The translations under genes and the position numbers were made by a program. Of a DNA stretch of 64,000 nt, positions 44,050-57,396 are shown piece after piece. Numbering within the stretch: position 1 is the first letter of the stretch; each line of letters starts with the position of its first letter. Origin of the DNA: Monocercomonoides exilis (taxonomy: Eukaryota; Preaxostyla; Oxymonadida; Polymastigidae). Location: assembly GCA_001643675.2 (NCBI GenBank), contig LSRY02000005.1, positions 1,838,001 through 1,902,000 on the forward strand. Reading direction: 5' to 3'. Below the pieces are notes generated by a model. It was not told the origin of the DNA, did not search any database, and saw only the letters and a list, made by a program, of their open reading frames with translations.

Positions 44050-44086
44050 TGTTTAATACATTTCTTGCCCTCTGAGCGAATTGCCC
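44050..44086. promoter_or_regulatory. 37-base divergent promoter
   Basis: Only 37 bases separate the ATG of the LRR gene (44049, minus) from the proposed ATG of the giant Ser-rich gene (44087, plus). I see no TATA box. The region has a repeated TTGCCC (44072-44077 and 44081-44086). Promoter function is inferred from the arrangement. Confidence 0.4.
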
Positions 44087-47000
44087 ATGGTTTGAATTTC
44101 TTTAACAAGCTTATCCAATAAAACTAACAATTTCCCCCTTTTCCTTCTTTTAATCAATGCTATACTTTCAACATTTTTGTTGATATTCAATTTTTATTAT
44201 TTTAGTCGGTAGTTCCGGTGCAATCGTTCCGACAGCAGTCGCTATTGGGCTTTTGTTCTGTTGCAAATTGTTATGAATTGTTTGGACGAAGAGAATATTA
44301 AATTTATTTTCGAATTTACATTTTTTTTTTCATTTTTAAGGAATTCATCTTCACAACCAAAATATCGCGGTAATGTTTTTGTAATACTCGAAAATAATGT
44401 TTCCACCCATGCCCATTTATTCTCTGTTTCTCAAGAAGTTTCTGGGAAGCGTGAATATCTTGTTGCTATTGAAGTTAACGCACCTTTTTTCAATCCAATG
44501 GTATACAATCCTTTTTATTAAACAGAAATAACTTTCAAAAATTTTATTTGCTATAATTTTAATTTTTTTGAAGCTTCAAGACGAAACAACAGTAATGTTT
44601 CGAGATCTTCAAGGAACAATATGGTCATTAACTTTTCGAAATCAAATGGAAGTTAATTATTTAATGGAGAACATCACAAAAATAAAAGGACAGTCAATTC
44701 AATTACCCACACATTCAAAAGGATATGAGCCTGCAGCTCCTTCTCAATTTCCCGCTTCCCAATCTTTTTTTGCTGGTCATCAGTCATTTCAACAACAGAG
44801 TTCTGCTTCAAAAGTATTTGCATCAAACGAATCTTTGCAAATGTATGCTCAGCAAAGGCCGTTCACATATTCACAAGCTGCTTCTTTCGGACAATCGCTG
44901 GCAGAAGGCGCCAAACAAAGAGAAGTTGGGCTGAGTGGCGAGTTTCTGTCTTCATTCCCCGAGGCAGCAGCAGTGTATGGCAGCTCACAGTTTCCATCGT
45001 TTTCACCAAACTTCCGCAATTACGCTGCCTTTTTCTCGATGCTTCGCGGCGAAGGCGACAAAGGCGCTGACGGAGAGCGCGAATGGGAGCGTGAGTGGGA
45101 GCGGGAGCGGGGGATGGAAAGGGAAAGGGAGCGGGGTGGGAGAGAAAGAAGCAGCAGGCTTCGTGTTGGAGGAGGAGAAAGAGGAGGAGGAATTGGAAGT
45201 GGCAGCGGAGTCAGCAGCATCGGGTACGACACGGGGCTGCGCGATCGGAGGACGCACTACGATGCGCGGCAGGTGTTTGTGCCGCCGTTCATCTACACGC
45301 CACACATCCGCCTTGAATCGTCTGCTGCACCTGCTGCTCCTCCCTTTGCGATACCCTTTGCACCACTCACCGACCAATCAGACGACCGCCTCTCTTTCTC
45401 GCTGGACGAGGTGCTGAAATGGCCTCGTGTGTGCTCTTTGCACAGGATGCAGCCTGAAAAGCACTGGAAATCGATCTGCTCGTCGTCTGCAGTGCTGAAG
45501 GAGGCGGCAGAGAAGGAAGGAGTGAGCCTCCGCCCAGCGCTGCTGTTGAAGGCGCTGGCGGAGCTGGTGGATGTGGCGGAGCTGGTGGAGTGTGCGATTA
45601 CAGAGAAACAGGAAGGGCAAGTGAATGAAGGCGCTTCAGATTTGACTCGGAATAAGTCTCCATCTTGGTGTGATTTGAATTTGGCTTCAGAAGGAAATGC
45701 ATCGTCAGCTTCTTTGCCTCATTCATTGTCATCATCATCATCACCACCATCATCTTCTTCTTCTTCGACTTCATTGTCAGAAACAAACTGTGAAGGATCA
45801 ACACAAACAACTACTTTCACTCCTGCTACAGATTCAGAGCAACCAAATACATCTGGTTCAATTTCAACTTCATCATCATCAGCATCATCATCAGCAGCAG
45901 CACCAGAAGAAAGCACATCTTCTTCAGCACATCCCAACTCTTTCTTAACTCCTTCACTTTCTCTTTCACATTCTCCTTCTCCTTCGCCTTCTCCTTCTTC
46001 ATCTCTTTCTCCTTCTCCACAACACCCAAATCAACAACAACCACATCAATCCCAGCAGCAACAGCAACAACAACCTTCCCAGCAACAACAACAGCCAAAC
46101 TTCTACTGCCAGCACCCTCCCTCAGCCTACGGGCTGAGCTGCCCCCTTTTCCCTCTGAAAGGGCAGGACGGGATCGGCTCTGATGTGAGGTCACACAAGA
46201 CGAACGTCGCACTAATAGCTTCCACGTTGACTCAGTCTTTTGTGTCCCCCGTGGTGAGGCTGATGCGCTTTGTGGATGTGAGCCGGCTGGGCAGGGCGTG
46301 CAGAGGAGGGTACTGCTTGAGAGTGCTTGGGGACGGGTTTGGCGCATCGGGTGTGTTTGGCGAGGTGAGGAGGAGGTGCGAACAGGAGGAAAACAGAGAA
46401 GAAAACAGAGAAGAAAGAGAAGAATGTGTGAAGAAGATGGCAGTGAGGCTGAGGAAGTTGAATGAAAATGGAAAGTTTGGCGTGGATGAGACAGGGCAAA
46501 CGACGAATGAAGCAGGAAAAGATGAAAAAAGCTCAAAATTTGGAGGAAGCAAAGCGAAAACAGAGCCGCCGTCGATTCTGAGCACTGCTGACACACTTTC
46601 AACAGGCTCTTCTGTGTCAAACGCACAGGGCATTCAGAACAGCAAGTTAATTTACACTTCTTCTTCTACTACTACTTCTTCTTCTGTATCAACATCTGAT
46701 TCTCAAACTTCTCCTTCAAAAGATCGTTCTTCATTTAAATTATCATCTTCCTCTTCTTCTTCCTCTTCTTCTTCCTCTTCCTCTTCCTCTTCTCAGCAAT
46801 CAACAAACCCACAGTTTCCAGACAGCGTCTTGCACAAAGCCATCCACGCCACTCCGTTTGTGCCAAGAGGAGTAGCTTCATTAGTCGCACCTCATTCATC
46901 AGCCAATACTAATTCTGCTTCTTTAACTTCTTCTTCTGCTTCTGCTTCTTCTTCTTCTTCTTCAATAACATCATCTTCATCATCATCTTCTCCTTCATCT

Positions 47001-47297
47001 GCATTGACACAAGAGATAATTCCCTCTATGTTGAATGTACAGTCAATACAGAGGCAGACTTCGAGTGGTTCGCAATCATCATCGAATGGCCCAGCAAATA
47101 CATCTGCCATTTCCTCTTCTTCATCAACTTTGCCAACTTTGCCAACTTTGCCAACTTTCTCATCATCATCAACATTATCTTCTTCTTCTTTAGATGCTCT
47201 TCATAACATTTCACCTTCTTCTTCTTCTTCTTCCTCCGTCATCACCTCAAACAAAACACTTTCTCTTCCATCATCATCATCATCATCATCATCAACT

Positions 47298-47329
<32 letters not shown>

Positions 47330-47522
47330 TTCATTCTCAAACACCTCCACACCACACACAGCCATATCGCCCCAGCATATGATAGATCTTTCTCAATCAT
47401 CCACAATAACTCAGTCTTCTTCTTCTTCTCTTCACATTTCACAGGGTGCTTTGCCTTCAACAGCTTCTGCTATTCTTCAGCAGCAGCAGCATCAAGGAAA
47501 CAAGAATAATAACAATACAACC

Positions 47523-47558
<36 letters not shown>

Positions 47559-50500
47559 TCTTCTTCACAAATGCCTCCATTTCCTGTTTATTCCAGCGCC
47601 CTCAGCGATTACCCCTTCTCTTTTCCCTTTGGAATGCGTCCATTGAACCAACCTCAACTCTCTCAAACAAACAACAACAGCAACAGCAATACTAACAATA
47701 ATATTCTGTCTGAACAAAACAGCCTTTCGAATCCTTCTTCTTCTTCTTCTTCTTCTTCTTTCTCCTCCTCCTCCTCCTCTTCTTCTTTCTCCTCTTCTTC
47801 TACTTCCTTGCCGTCTTCTTCTCTTGTTCCCATCCCCTTCTCGCTGTATTCACAGCCTCCCTCTTCATTCACTCACCTTCAGACACCCAATGAACAGCAA
47901 GTCATTCACAGGAATGCCAATCTGCAGATGCAAGAGACAGGGCAAATGGCAAGCCAGCTTCAGCTTCAATTAAATCAACAGAACAGTCAACTGAATAACC
48001 AGCTAAGTCAACAAAATCAACAAAATCAACAAAACATGCAAAACATGCAAAACATTCAAAACCAGCAAAATCTACTTAATCCAATGCAACTCATGCAAAA
48101 TTCACGGCAATTTCAATCTCTTCAAGCAGGACAGCTTCTTTCTCCTCGTCTAAGCCATTCTGTGTTGGGTGATTTGGATGAGACAGGCCACTCATTCAGC
48201 ATCTTTGGAAAGCACAGGAGAGAATTCACAGCCGATTCCTATCTGTTTGAAGCAATGTCCCCGTCTTCGCATGCTTCTTCTTCTTCTTCTCTTTCTTCTC
48301 TCTGCACTCCTTCCTCTTCTTCCTCTTCATCCTCCTCTTCTTCTACTTCCATGTCCACATCCAACTTCTCCATCTCCACCAACCACACAGGAATCACCTC
48401 TCCTGTTTCCCCTTCTTCCACTTCATCTTCTTCAGGCACCTCCCTCTCTCGCTCTGCCTCCCCTTTCTCTTCGTTAGAGCCAGAATCTTCTCTTCTTCTC
48501 ACACCCGACGCCTTCCAAACACTCCACTCAAAGGCATCGATTGCTTCGGGGTTTTCACGGCGTTCGCTTCGAAGAAGAGCAGCGCCTTCAACGCGATCGA
48601 TTGATAACAGGAAGGAGAGGAGGAGGAGGAGGATGAAGAGGAAGAGGAAGAGTCTGAGGAAGGGAGAGAGAACGAGGAAGAGGAGAGAAGAAAGAGATAG
48701 AAACAAAGAGGAGAATTGCACGAGCAATGAGAAGAGCCAGGAAAGGAGCGGAGGAAGCACAGGAATGAGTGCAGATGAAGGAAATGAGGATGCTGAGGAT
48801 GTTGAGGAAGATGAAGAAGAGGAAGACGAAGAGGAAAAAGAGGATGATGAATCAGAAGAAAGCGAGGAGACGAGTACAACAGACACAGAAACAGACACAA
48901 GTTCATCAGTTTCACACACTCCAAGCAGAACGATCAGCCAAACCACAGAAAAATCTCCGTCTTTCACAGTTTTTGCAGACATTGCGGAGAAATTGCGACG
49001 CTCTTCGGAGAAATTAAAGGAGGGGAAAGCGGAGGAAATGAAGGGATTCCAGCCGGAGAAATTACGTTCTTCCTTCCCGTTTGAGATCGGAAATGAAAAT
49101 AGAAATGAAGAAGAAGAAGAAGGCAGAGAACTATCCAGAGGAAGAAGTGATTCAAACAGAAGACGAGAAGAAAGAGAGGAAAGAGAGGAAAGAGAAGAAC
49201 GGGGCATTTCAACCCCGAATGTGGACAACTACAACCACTCGAGCTCCACCAAGACGCTTCCGCTGTATGCGCTTGTCTCGCGAAAGGATGCCTCTCCATC
49301 AGCAGCAGAGGCAATGACCGCTTCTCCGCTGCCTTCACCCACGTCACTCACAGTACAGAACATGCCTCTCTCAACCAGCGACAGGATCAGCTCATCTGAA
49401 AAGCACAAGGGAAACAATGATAATATCAATGAAATGTCTCCGGTTTCTGCGTATTTTGTGCCACATCAGCACAGCTTCTCCTACGTCACCTCACTCCATT
49501 CTATTCCTCTGACAGCTCCGCAGCCGAAGCACCTGCCTCCGACGCCTCCTTTTTGTGGGTCGCCAACATCGTATTCACCGCTGCTTCATTCACATTTGGG
49601 AATATCTTTTGAGTCGCTGGATGTGGGCAGCACAAAAGACAGAGGAGAAAGTGATGATGAAACGTCATCATCGTCAAGTGAGTTTGAGGGAATTTCTGGG
49701 AGTGCGAACGGGAAACCAGCAGTGGTCAAAGGAGAAAGAGAAAGAGAAGGAGAAAAAGAAGGAAGCGGAGTAGATGGAACAGGTGTTGGAGATGTAATGA
49801 ATGCAAATGCAGAACAAGAGAGCAACGGAAGCGGGAGCAGAAGAAGCAGCCAGCAAAACTACCGTGGCAGTCTGTCTGTTCCGTTCAAGACACTTCCGCC
49901 GAAGCAAACACGCTCTCATCAACAAGCACAACACATACAACCACATCAGCGCCAAAGCCAAAGTCAGGACACAAACAGCCTTCCTTTGAATGAAGCAAGA
50001 GAATCACAAGAAATCACGCTTGTCCCGAGAAAAGATTCCCTCGAGTCTGAAAAGTGGCAAATGGCGCATTCGCACCACAGCTCGTCTTCTGTTGCGAAGA
50101 AGCTGAATGCGACAGCCGAGTCTCCAGCATCGATTGAATCGCTGAGATCGATGTCACCTTTCTCACACGCGTCAAGCAAGTCAAACTCATCTGCCTCGCA
50201 TTCGCATTCGGAGTCTCCGTTGCATTCACACACGAGATCTCATTCACATTCTCACACACCGTCTCATGCACACTCACACTCACGCTCACACTCTCATTCT
50301 CACTCACAGTCACAATCTCAATCACAGTCTCAGTCTCAGCCGCAATCGCTTTCTCAATCACAGGCAAGCTCACTGGCCTCTTCTGTGACTGTTACACAAA
50401 CAGCAGCAGCTGCAGTTGGTTTGCCATTTGCAGCTGCCCAACCACAGCCAAGTGGAATGGCTGATGCTTCGCTCGCTCCAAACTCATCTTTGTGTATTCC

Positions 50501-53500
50501 ATCGGCTGATCCTGTGAATGGAAATGCACTTTATTTCACTAACGTATCAAGTGTTGCTGTGAACGCTGAGCCGTCACTTGAAATTGCAAGTTACAGCTTG
50601 CAATTGCAATACCATCCGACAGATGAAAACTTTGCTCCTGCAAATGAAGTGACAGCTTCCTCATCTGTTTCATCATCATCATCATCAACATCAACAACAT
50701 CATCCGTTTCTTCAAACAGCCCCTCCTCCGCCAAGAAGAACGCCCACAAGCGCACACGCTCCATGATCAACGTGATTGACCACAAGCAGCGCATGGAAGA
50801 TGCCAAGCGCTTGTTTGCATTGTATTTCTCTCGGGACGATAACGACGCTGAGTGGGTGCGGATGAAAAAGGAGAAGAGCCTTTCATTTGGAAGGTTTGAA
50901 GACAATGCACCGCTTCCACCTTCGCAAAGCACACGGTCAGAGTCAGCCGTGCTGGGGAGATACGAAGACTGCTATCAGAACGAGCAGAGGAAGTATGAAG
51001 CGAAGGAAGGAATGGAAGGAGTGGGAGGGGTGGAAGGTGATGAAGGAGTAGAATACGATGAGGAAATAGAAAGAACAGTAACTGTAGAGACAGAATCGCA
51101 GATGTCGCTGTCGCTTTCAGGGGAGCCTTCGAATGAGTCGAACCAACAGCGCATTGATTCGAAAGAGCAATCAGTCAACTTCATTCATTTGTCCACTCAT
51201 CCCCCCTCAAGTGCATTTGATGTGAAACGCAACATTCTCACTGTCTCAACTTCTGTCCCTGCTATCCAGCCAGCCATCGTCCAGCGGCCTTCTTCTCTGT
51301 TTCCTCCTCTGGCAAAGGCGACTCAGGCGCAACAGGCGGAGCATCAGGATGTGCTCAGAGTGGATGCAGAGAAGCAGATGTATTCGGCACTTTATCCGCC
51401 TCCTGACAGTTCATCTGCACCAAACTTGGGTGTTGTTGCTGCTGGTGTTTCTAATCAAGGATCATCATCATCTTCTTCTTCTTCTTCTAATGCTGCTCCT
51501 TCACTACATTTTGGAATGGCAAATGAATTGCATGATCCTTCTATCAGAAATAATAACATAGACATCTCAAAAGCAACAACTACAACTCAAACGCAGCTGG
51601 CTTCTTCTGCTCCACGATCTCATCTTTCTCCAACAATTTCTCCGTCTTTTTCTCCGGCTGCCGAGTCTTCCACACCCAAAACACTTCCTTTCCACAGCTT
51701 TCTCTCAACCGCTCCTTCTACACCTTCCTCTGCGCGTCATCTGCATTCCAACCGCCGATCAACAGAACAGGCAAGCGGAGCAGCTCAGCCACACAAGTTC
51801 CACCGCATCTCCTCATTTAACGAGTCAACCGCACCTTTCAAGGCCAAATCCCATCTTTCCAACAACACAACCTCACATCCGCTTCCCTTTGGCTCACTTT
51901 CTGTCTCAATGTCTCCTTCTCCCTCACCTTCTCTTTCTCCCACGTCTTTGACTGTTTGCTCGCTTTCTCCACCAGCCAGTGTTTATGCGCCTCCCAAGCG
52001 ATCTCGATCAACTGTTGCGCCCAGCACTGCCCCCACTCATCACTACCCTCTCCATTACTCTGTGTATGATTCAGACTTCTTGTCGACTTTTAGTAATGCA
52101 GCTTCTGCTTCTGCTTCAAACTCGAATTTGAATTCTTCTTCTCCTTCCTCGTCTCCCTCTTCCTCTTCCTCTTCCTCTTCTTCTTCTTCATCAAACGCTT
52201 CACTCTCTGCTTCGCCAGACATCGCATATCACTCCTCCTCCAAGCTGGCCACATCGCCCCATCACTTTGACAGAAACATTCATTCTGCTCTTTCTCCTCT
52301 GCGCAACAATCACTTCAAGAACTTCAATAACAACAACAACATCAACAGTAACTTCATTTCCACTCAGAATTCCCCTGCTCATTATCCTCTCCCGCCCCGC
52401 TCCTTTGAGGAAGAGCAGAGTGCTTACAGACCGTCTGCCGAAGCACGTGCACTGCTTCGTCCTCGCCACATGCCAACACTTTCGTTTCCAGCTGCAAGTA
52501 ATTTCCGCAAAGTTGTCTTGCCTTCTTCGACATCTCCTCCACCTCCTTCCTCTGCTTCCTCTGCTTCTTCTGGCTATCCGACTCTGAAAGGTGCATCTGT
52601 CACTTCTTCTTCCTCATCATCTGCATACAACTTCCAGAATATGGCAGCACGAACAACAAGTCCATTGTTAACACAGAATAATGATGACAACAATAACAAT
52701 AACAATAACAGCATCAACAAAATAGGAGCAGACATTTCATTGAACATCAGCGAAACTCATGATGAACTGCGCCTCACGAACCAGAACCAGAACCAGAGCC
52801 AGCTTGCCGATCTTTCACCTTCTGCGAACAGGCTCTTTGCCACATTCAATTCTCCCTCGCCCAGCCTCCATGCCTCCTACTCCCCCTCACTCGAAGACAT
52901 CGCACCAGCATCGCCCTGGCTACACTCACCAATCTTGAACTACTGCCAATCTTCATCTTCGCTTGCCACATCCCCCACAATCTCCTCCTCTTCTTCATCT
53001 GTCGCCTGCTCGCCTACCTCTGCCATCTCTGGCTACACCTCCTCCATCTCCAACTCCCACTCCACCCCGTCTGACCGCACTTACTCTCTCGTCCCTCGCC
53101 CAGCGTTTCCTGAAGGAGAATCTATTTCTCCGTTCGGATTTGTCTCCACCACCCCAATTTCTCCGTCGTCTGCGTTTGGCGAGCAGCACTCCCCCTTTTC
53201 CTCTCTTCCAGTGGGGATGAACCGCTATGTGCAGTCTTCAGGCTCTATTCGCTCTTCTTTCCCGCTCTCTCCACCTCCGACATCACCTGCGCAATCAAGC
53301 AATTCCCGCCCTTCCTCTCCACTTGTTGCATCACCTGGGGCTTTTGACGCTCATATGCCGTCTTTTGTTTCTTCATCTAGCGCCTCGACTTTTGCTCCTA
53401 TTTCATCAGCTTCGACTACCTCTTCAGTATTCCTTTCATCTTCTTCCACACCTTCTTCTTCTTCTTCCTCTTCGTCCTCATCTTCTTCATCTTCCTCTTC

Positions 53501-54776
53501 CTCTTCATCTGTAGCAAACACCCCAAATTCATCATTTTCTTTCACATCCGCTTCAGCATTCTACAACTCCTCTCAAAATTTCTCTGTAATTCCTCCATCA
53601 AACTCTTCCTCTTCCTCTTCCTCTTCTTACACCTCCTCTTCATTTTCCTCGTCTTCTTCCTCTTTGTATTCCCCATCCTATTCCCCTCCCTCCCCCACCC
53701 CCTCCGACACACTCACTGCCAGCAGCACATTCACCTCCACCTCTTCTGTTGCATCGTCTCTTGTGCCCACTCAAGGAATCCACTTCGCCGATGCCCAGCA
53801 CAACATGTTCTTCTCTATGGACCCTCTCACACCGCTGCCGAACTCACCATCACATACACACAGTCGGTCTGTCTCCTCATTCACGAATTCATATCTGAGG
53901 CGGTCAACAGTGTCAAATGGATTGGTTGCAAACTCCACGAACTCGCTTGCTTCCACGTTAGGTTCAATGCGAATCACACATCCACACCAGCCCCAGACGC
54001 ACGTGCTACAGTTACAGCAACAGCAACAGCAGCAGCAGTCACTCGCACAGATGCTGCGTGGATCAGAAGCCCCATCTCCAAACACGCACCTGTCGACAGC
54101 AGCTGGAGTGTACATGCTTCAGAGTGCTTCGCTTGCTGCAGCGCAATCTGCTTGCTCCACGATGCCTTCGTCTCCACGTTCATCCACATTCAGTCAGAAT
54201 ACAAACAGTTCATTCGATGCAAATGTTCCTTTTTTGTCGCTGGCGTCTGAATCAACTGCAAATGCTCCAATTGTTCCATCTTCATCATCATTGTCATCAT
54301 CGTCTTTATCTTCGTTGAATTCTGAGGGTGAGAAGGATGGACAAGCAAATGAAACACAAAACAGCATTTTGGAGAATAGAAATGAGAGCAGAGGAGATGA
54401 CACAAACCGAATGGAGCTGTCGCTGGTGGATGTGCTGGACTCGTTGGAGTCATCAAAACCACTCGAAAAATTACATGTTTCTCCATAAGACAGATATGCA
54501 AGTGAAACTAATTCATCTTCCTATAACCCTTGCTTGCAAGCATTTCTAACGTTGGTGAAGGAAGAAAATGTTATAAGTGATTCCGTGCAGCATCAAAATG
54601 AATTAGTTGATGCTTCGAATCAACTGCAATCATCGTCAGCATTTGCTGCGCAAAGCAGATCAAATAAAAGCTCATCAGCTGGAACAGTGGAAGAAAATGA
54701 TGAAAATTCCATTAGAGGAACAGAATACATTCGAAAGCGAATGGAAGCTCAGGCCAATGCTGTTCAACAAGAATGA
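44087..54776 (+). CDS. Giant Ser-rich protein with an N-terminal EVH1/WH1-like domain
   Basis: Five exons fit in phase: 44087-44089, 44206-44279, 44341-44500, 44574-54476 and 54561-54776 (10,356 bases, 3,451 residues). The first exon would be just the ATG. Residues about 1-112 resemble an EVH1/WH1 (PH-fold) domain as at the FKBP15 N-terminus: YRGNVFVILENNVSTHAHLF and VMFRDLQGTIWSLTFRNQME. The rest is low complexity: long Ser runs, SHSHS and SQSQSQ repeats, Gln/Asn runs, a strongly basic patch near residue 1,410 followed by an acidic one. No second folded domain is evident. EVH1 domains bind proline-rich ligands in actin and trafficking scaffolds, so a scaffold role is inferred. The last intron (54477-54560) removes an in-frame TAA at 54486 and has a CTAAC branch-like site just before its AG. 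Confidence 0.7.
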
Positions 54777-55064
54777 ATACTATCTACGTTGAATACTGTG
54801 TTGTTATAGCCATGTTATATTTTAGAAGAGCACCACCTTCTTTTTTGTTGTTGTTTTTTTTATCGTTTTATAAGTTTCTTGAAATTTTTTGTTAATTTTT
54901 TAAACTTTAATTGTGCTTTTATAATGCTTTAATTTTCATTTAGATGGAATGTTTTAATCGAATGAGTGAATGCAATTTCGTTTGATAATTAAACATTTTA
55001 AATTGGTTCTGTGAAAATTTTCTTTTTTATCCTTTTTATTTTCTTTTTGTTAAACAACAAATAT
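54777..55064. other. AT-rich 3' flank
   Basis: T-rich spacer after the giant gene. No gene or repeat was recognised. Confidence 0.4.
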
Positions 55065-55890
55065 TTATATGATGTTGTAACATTCAATGAAAATATCATT
55101 CCCCACTTTTGCTGTGTTCGAAGTGAATTTCATTCCCGCAAATGTGAAATTAAGAAACCCTGTTTCCTTTGTTGCCAAATACACTCCTCCTCCTCTTCCT
55201 GTGCTGTTGTTGCAGCTGCAATGACTGATTGCCGAGTCAATCATCTTCATTGATCCAGATGCACTCAATGTGAAGAATATTGCTCCTCCTTTTTCACCCA
55301 ATTCTGCTTTGCCTTCTGTGATGTTGCTCTCATTGATAACCAAACAAATCTTATTCTCACTCTTTGATTCCAAAATGCTCGCTCCATTGTCACTTCTCTT
55401 CACTCCTGAAAATGATGATTTGTCAATTTGAAGGTTTATCCCTCCTTCACCCACTTCATTTATCTTCAATCCTGCTTCAGATTTCTTGATTGCCAAAATG
55501 CATCCTCCACTTTCATTCAACGATTTCACATGAACATTCTCCAAATGGCAAGAAACTCCAGCGTCATGAATGACAAATATGCTGTTTCCAACATTGCATG
55601 ATTCCATCGACAAATCATTCACATCCACACTGCATCCAATTGCATCCACAAACACACAATCAAATCCATTGTTCACTTCTGCCTCTGAATAAAATGAACA
55701 TCCAGTAATTACCAAATCTCCATAAATATTTGAAATAATTGTTTTGGCTGAGTTGTCAAATCCTGATGTTTATTGGAGTTGGATATTTGTCAATTCAAAA
55801 TGAATATCATTTCCCATGAAATATTCCACTTGACTTCCAATTGCCTTTTCAAAATTCAATATTGCTTTTGCATCCTCCTCCTTTGTTTCA
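55065..55890 (-). pseudogene. Fragment of a beta-helix surface protein gene
   Basis: The minus-strand frame from about 55890 to the stop at 55065 encodes Cys/Gly-rich beta-helix strands: VITGCSFYSEAEVNN, GCSVDVNDLSMESC, ISHCSCNNSTGRGGGVYL and, at its end, KVGNDIFIECYN. These parallel strands of the gene at 1-8782 (there YGNDVFVDC). An in-frame TAA lies near 55773, between NIQLQ and TSGFDNSAK. There is no signal peptide, transmembrane segment or kinase-like tail. The upstream side stops at a transposase fragment. It is a relic of one module only. Confidence 0.7.
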
Positions 55891-56326
55891 ATCTATCACT
55901 GCTATTACTTCAATCTCAATGAACGGAATGGGATACACAGAAGTGGTTCGAGGAGCAATAAACCACGAACTATTTGAAGCGTATTTGAAAAGATTCTTGC
56001 TATCCATAAAATCATTTGAATCTTCAGTTATTGTCATGGACAATGCGTCGATTCATCATGTGAATACTGATGAAATTATTTTTCAGTCTGGACACAAAGT
56101 TCTGTTTAATGCTGCTTACTCCCCTGATCTAAATCCAATCGAAAACATTTTTGGAATCTGGAAAGCCAAAGTTGAAGAAAACTCGTTGAAATGGGAAGAT
56201 GAGTCTCATTTTATATCAACAATGCTTCAAACTTTTCAGAAAATTTCAGCACGCGAAGTTAGAAAAACAATCATGCATGTGGAAAACGATGTGGGGCCTT
56301 TGGTTTTGGAAAAAAAGGATTTGTAA
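55890..56326 (+). pseudogene. Truncated Tc1/mariner (DDE) transposase
   Basis: The frame encodes the C-terminal half of a Tc1/mariner-type DDE transposase. AISMNG-like sequence (ITSISMNGMGYTEVVRGAIN) precedes VIVMDNASIHH, which holds the second catalytic Asp. YSPDLNPIENIFGIWK holds the third acidic residue. The DNA-binding domain and the first Asp are missing. The 5' end abuts the beta-helix fragment of the opposite strand. The open frame itself begins at 55841, but the residues before about 55890 read as the antisense of that fragment. Autonomous movement is not expected. Confidence 0.8.
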
Positions 56327-57396
56327 TGTTTAACTCACAATCTTTGACTTTTTTCATTTCAACCAGTTTAAACATTTTCTATATTCACTAATAAAATAAA
56401 AGAAAAATTAATAATCATGAATAGTCTTTGTTTTGTTTTAAAGTTAAAAAAAATCGATTGAATTAAAAATGAAAATGATAAAAAAGTTTATATGTTTCAT
56501 ATTTCTCTATTTATAAATCGAAATAAAGTCAGACATATTCCAATGATAAAATATTCAAACAATAATTGTGAATGTGAATATTCTCTAAAAAATAAAGTAA
56601 TTCTTGAATAAAAATCATGAATGCAAAATATACACTCTAATTGCAAATTTCCTTATGTAGATAAATAAAGTTGAACATAAAATATTTGATTCCGAACCTT
56701 CAAGTCAATGTTGATACAAAGGGATGGTTAAAATAAAATAGATGAAAGCTCATTCCACGCTTAGGAAGTTTGAAACAAAACATAATATCAATTTGATAAC
56801 TTCCTGTTCTTAAAAACTGAAGGTTATTGTAAGATTAAGAAATAAAAAATAGAAACACAATCTAACATTAATCACAAAAGAACAATCAAAATGAAACGCA
56901 AACGTGAATGCAACGTGTGTATTTTCATTTATTGTATCTCAAATGTCAATCATTTTAAAGAAACAATTAAAAAGAAACCAGTTTGAAAACACTTCTTCTT
57001 TTGTTTTTAACCTCTATTAATAATGGCTCTGCAATAATTTTTTAACTTTCCGGTATGATCAACATTATTTTTGGACAGATCAACATTTATTACGGACAGA
57101 CTGTAAGTTTAATCAACACACTTTTCATATTTTATTAATTGTTTTGAATATATAAGGAAAAGTCAGAAGTCAGAAATTAAGATCATATTACTATTCCTAA
57201 TCTCTGATGGGGGGGGGGGGGGGGGTTAGCTCCTCCATCTCTGATTAGTGCCTCCCCTGAGGAGATTAGGTTATAGCAACGGGGCTGACTAAGTTAGAAT
57301 TTGATTGAATTTTTTTTTTTTTTGATTTTTTTTTCATTTCAAAAAAAATTATTTTTAAAAATAAAAAAATGATCATAACCAAAAAATTTTTTGAAA
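56327..57396. other. AT-rich spacer with G17 tract and hairpin
   Basis: No gene is visible. GATCAACATT words are repeated near 57058-57095. A run of 17 G (57209-57225) lies inside a hairpin with arms CCTAATCTC (57196-57204) and GAGATTAGG (57262-57270). This could be part of the 5' end of the downstream transposon, whose terminal repeats I could not fix. Confidence 0.5.

Noticed and set aside
48239-49228. 329-codon minus-strand open frame in the giant gene
   Set aside because: Antisense to Ser/Glu-rich repeats; poly-Ser and poly-Leu content comes from the same microsatellites.
50200-50370. SHSHSHS/SQSQSQ region as a metal-binding domain
   Set aside because: The repeat follows a CA/TC microsatellite and has no spacing typical of a folded metal site.
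54486-54488. Stop-codon readthrough at the end of the giant protein
   Set aside because: A phase-consistent 84-base intron with splice sites and a CTAAC branch-like site removes the TAA more simply.
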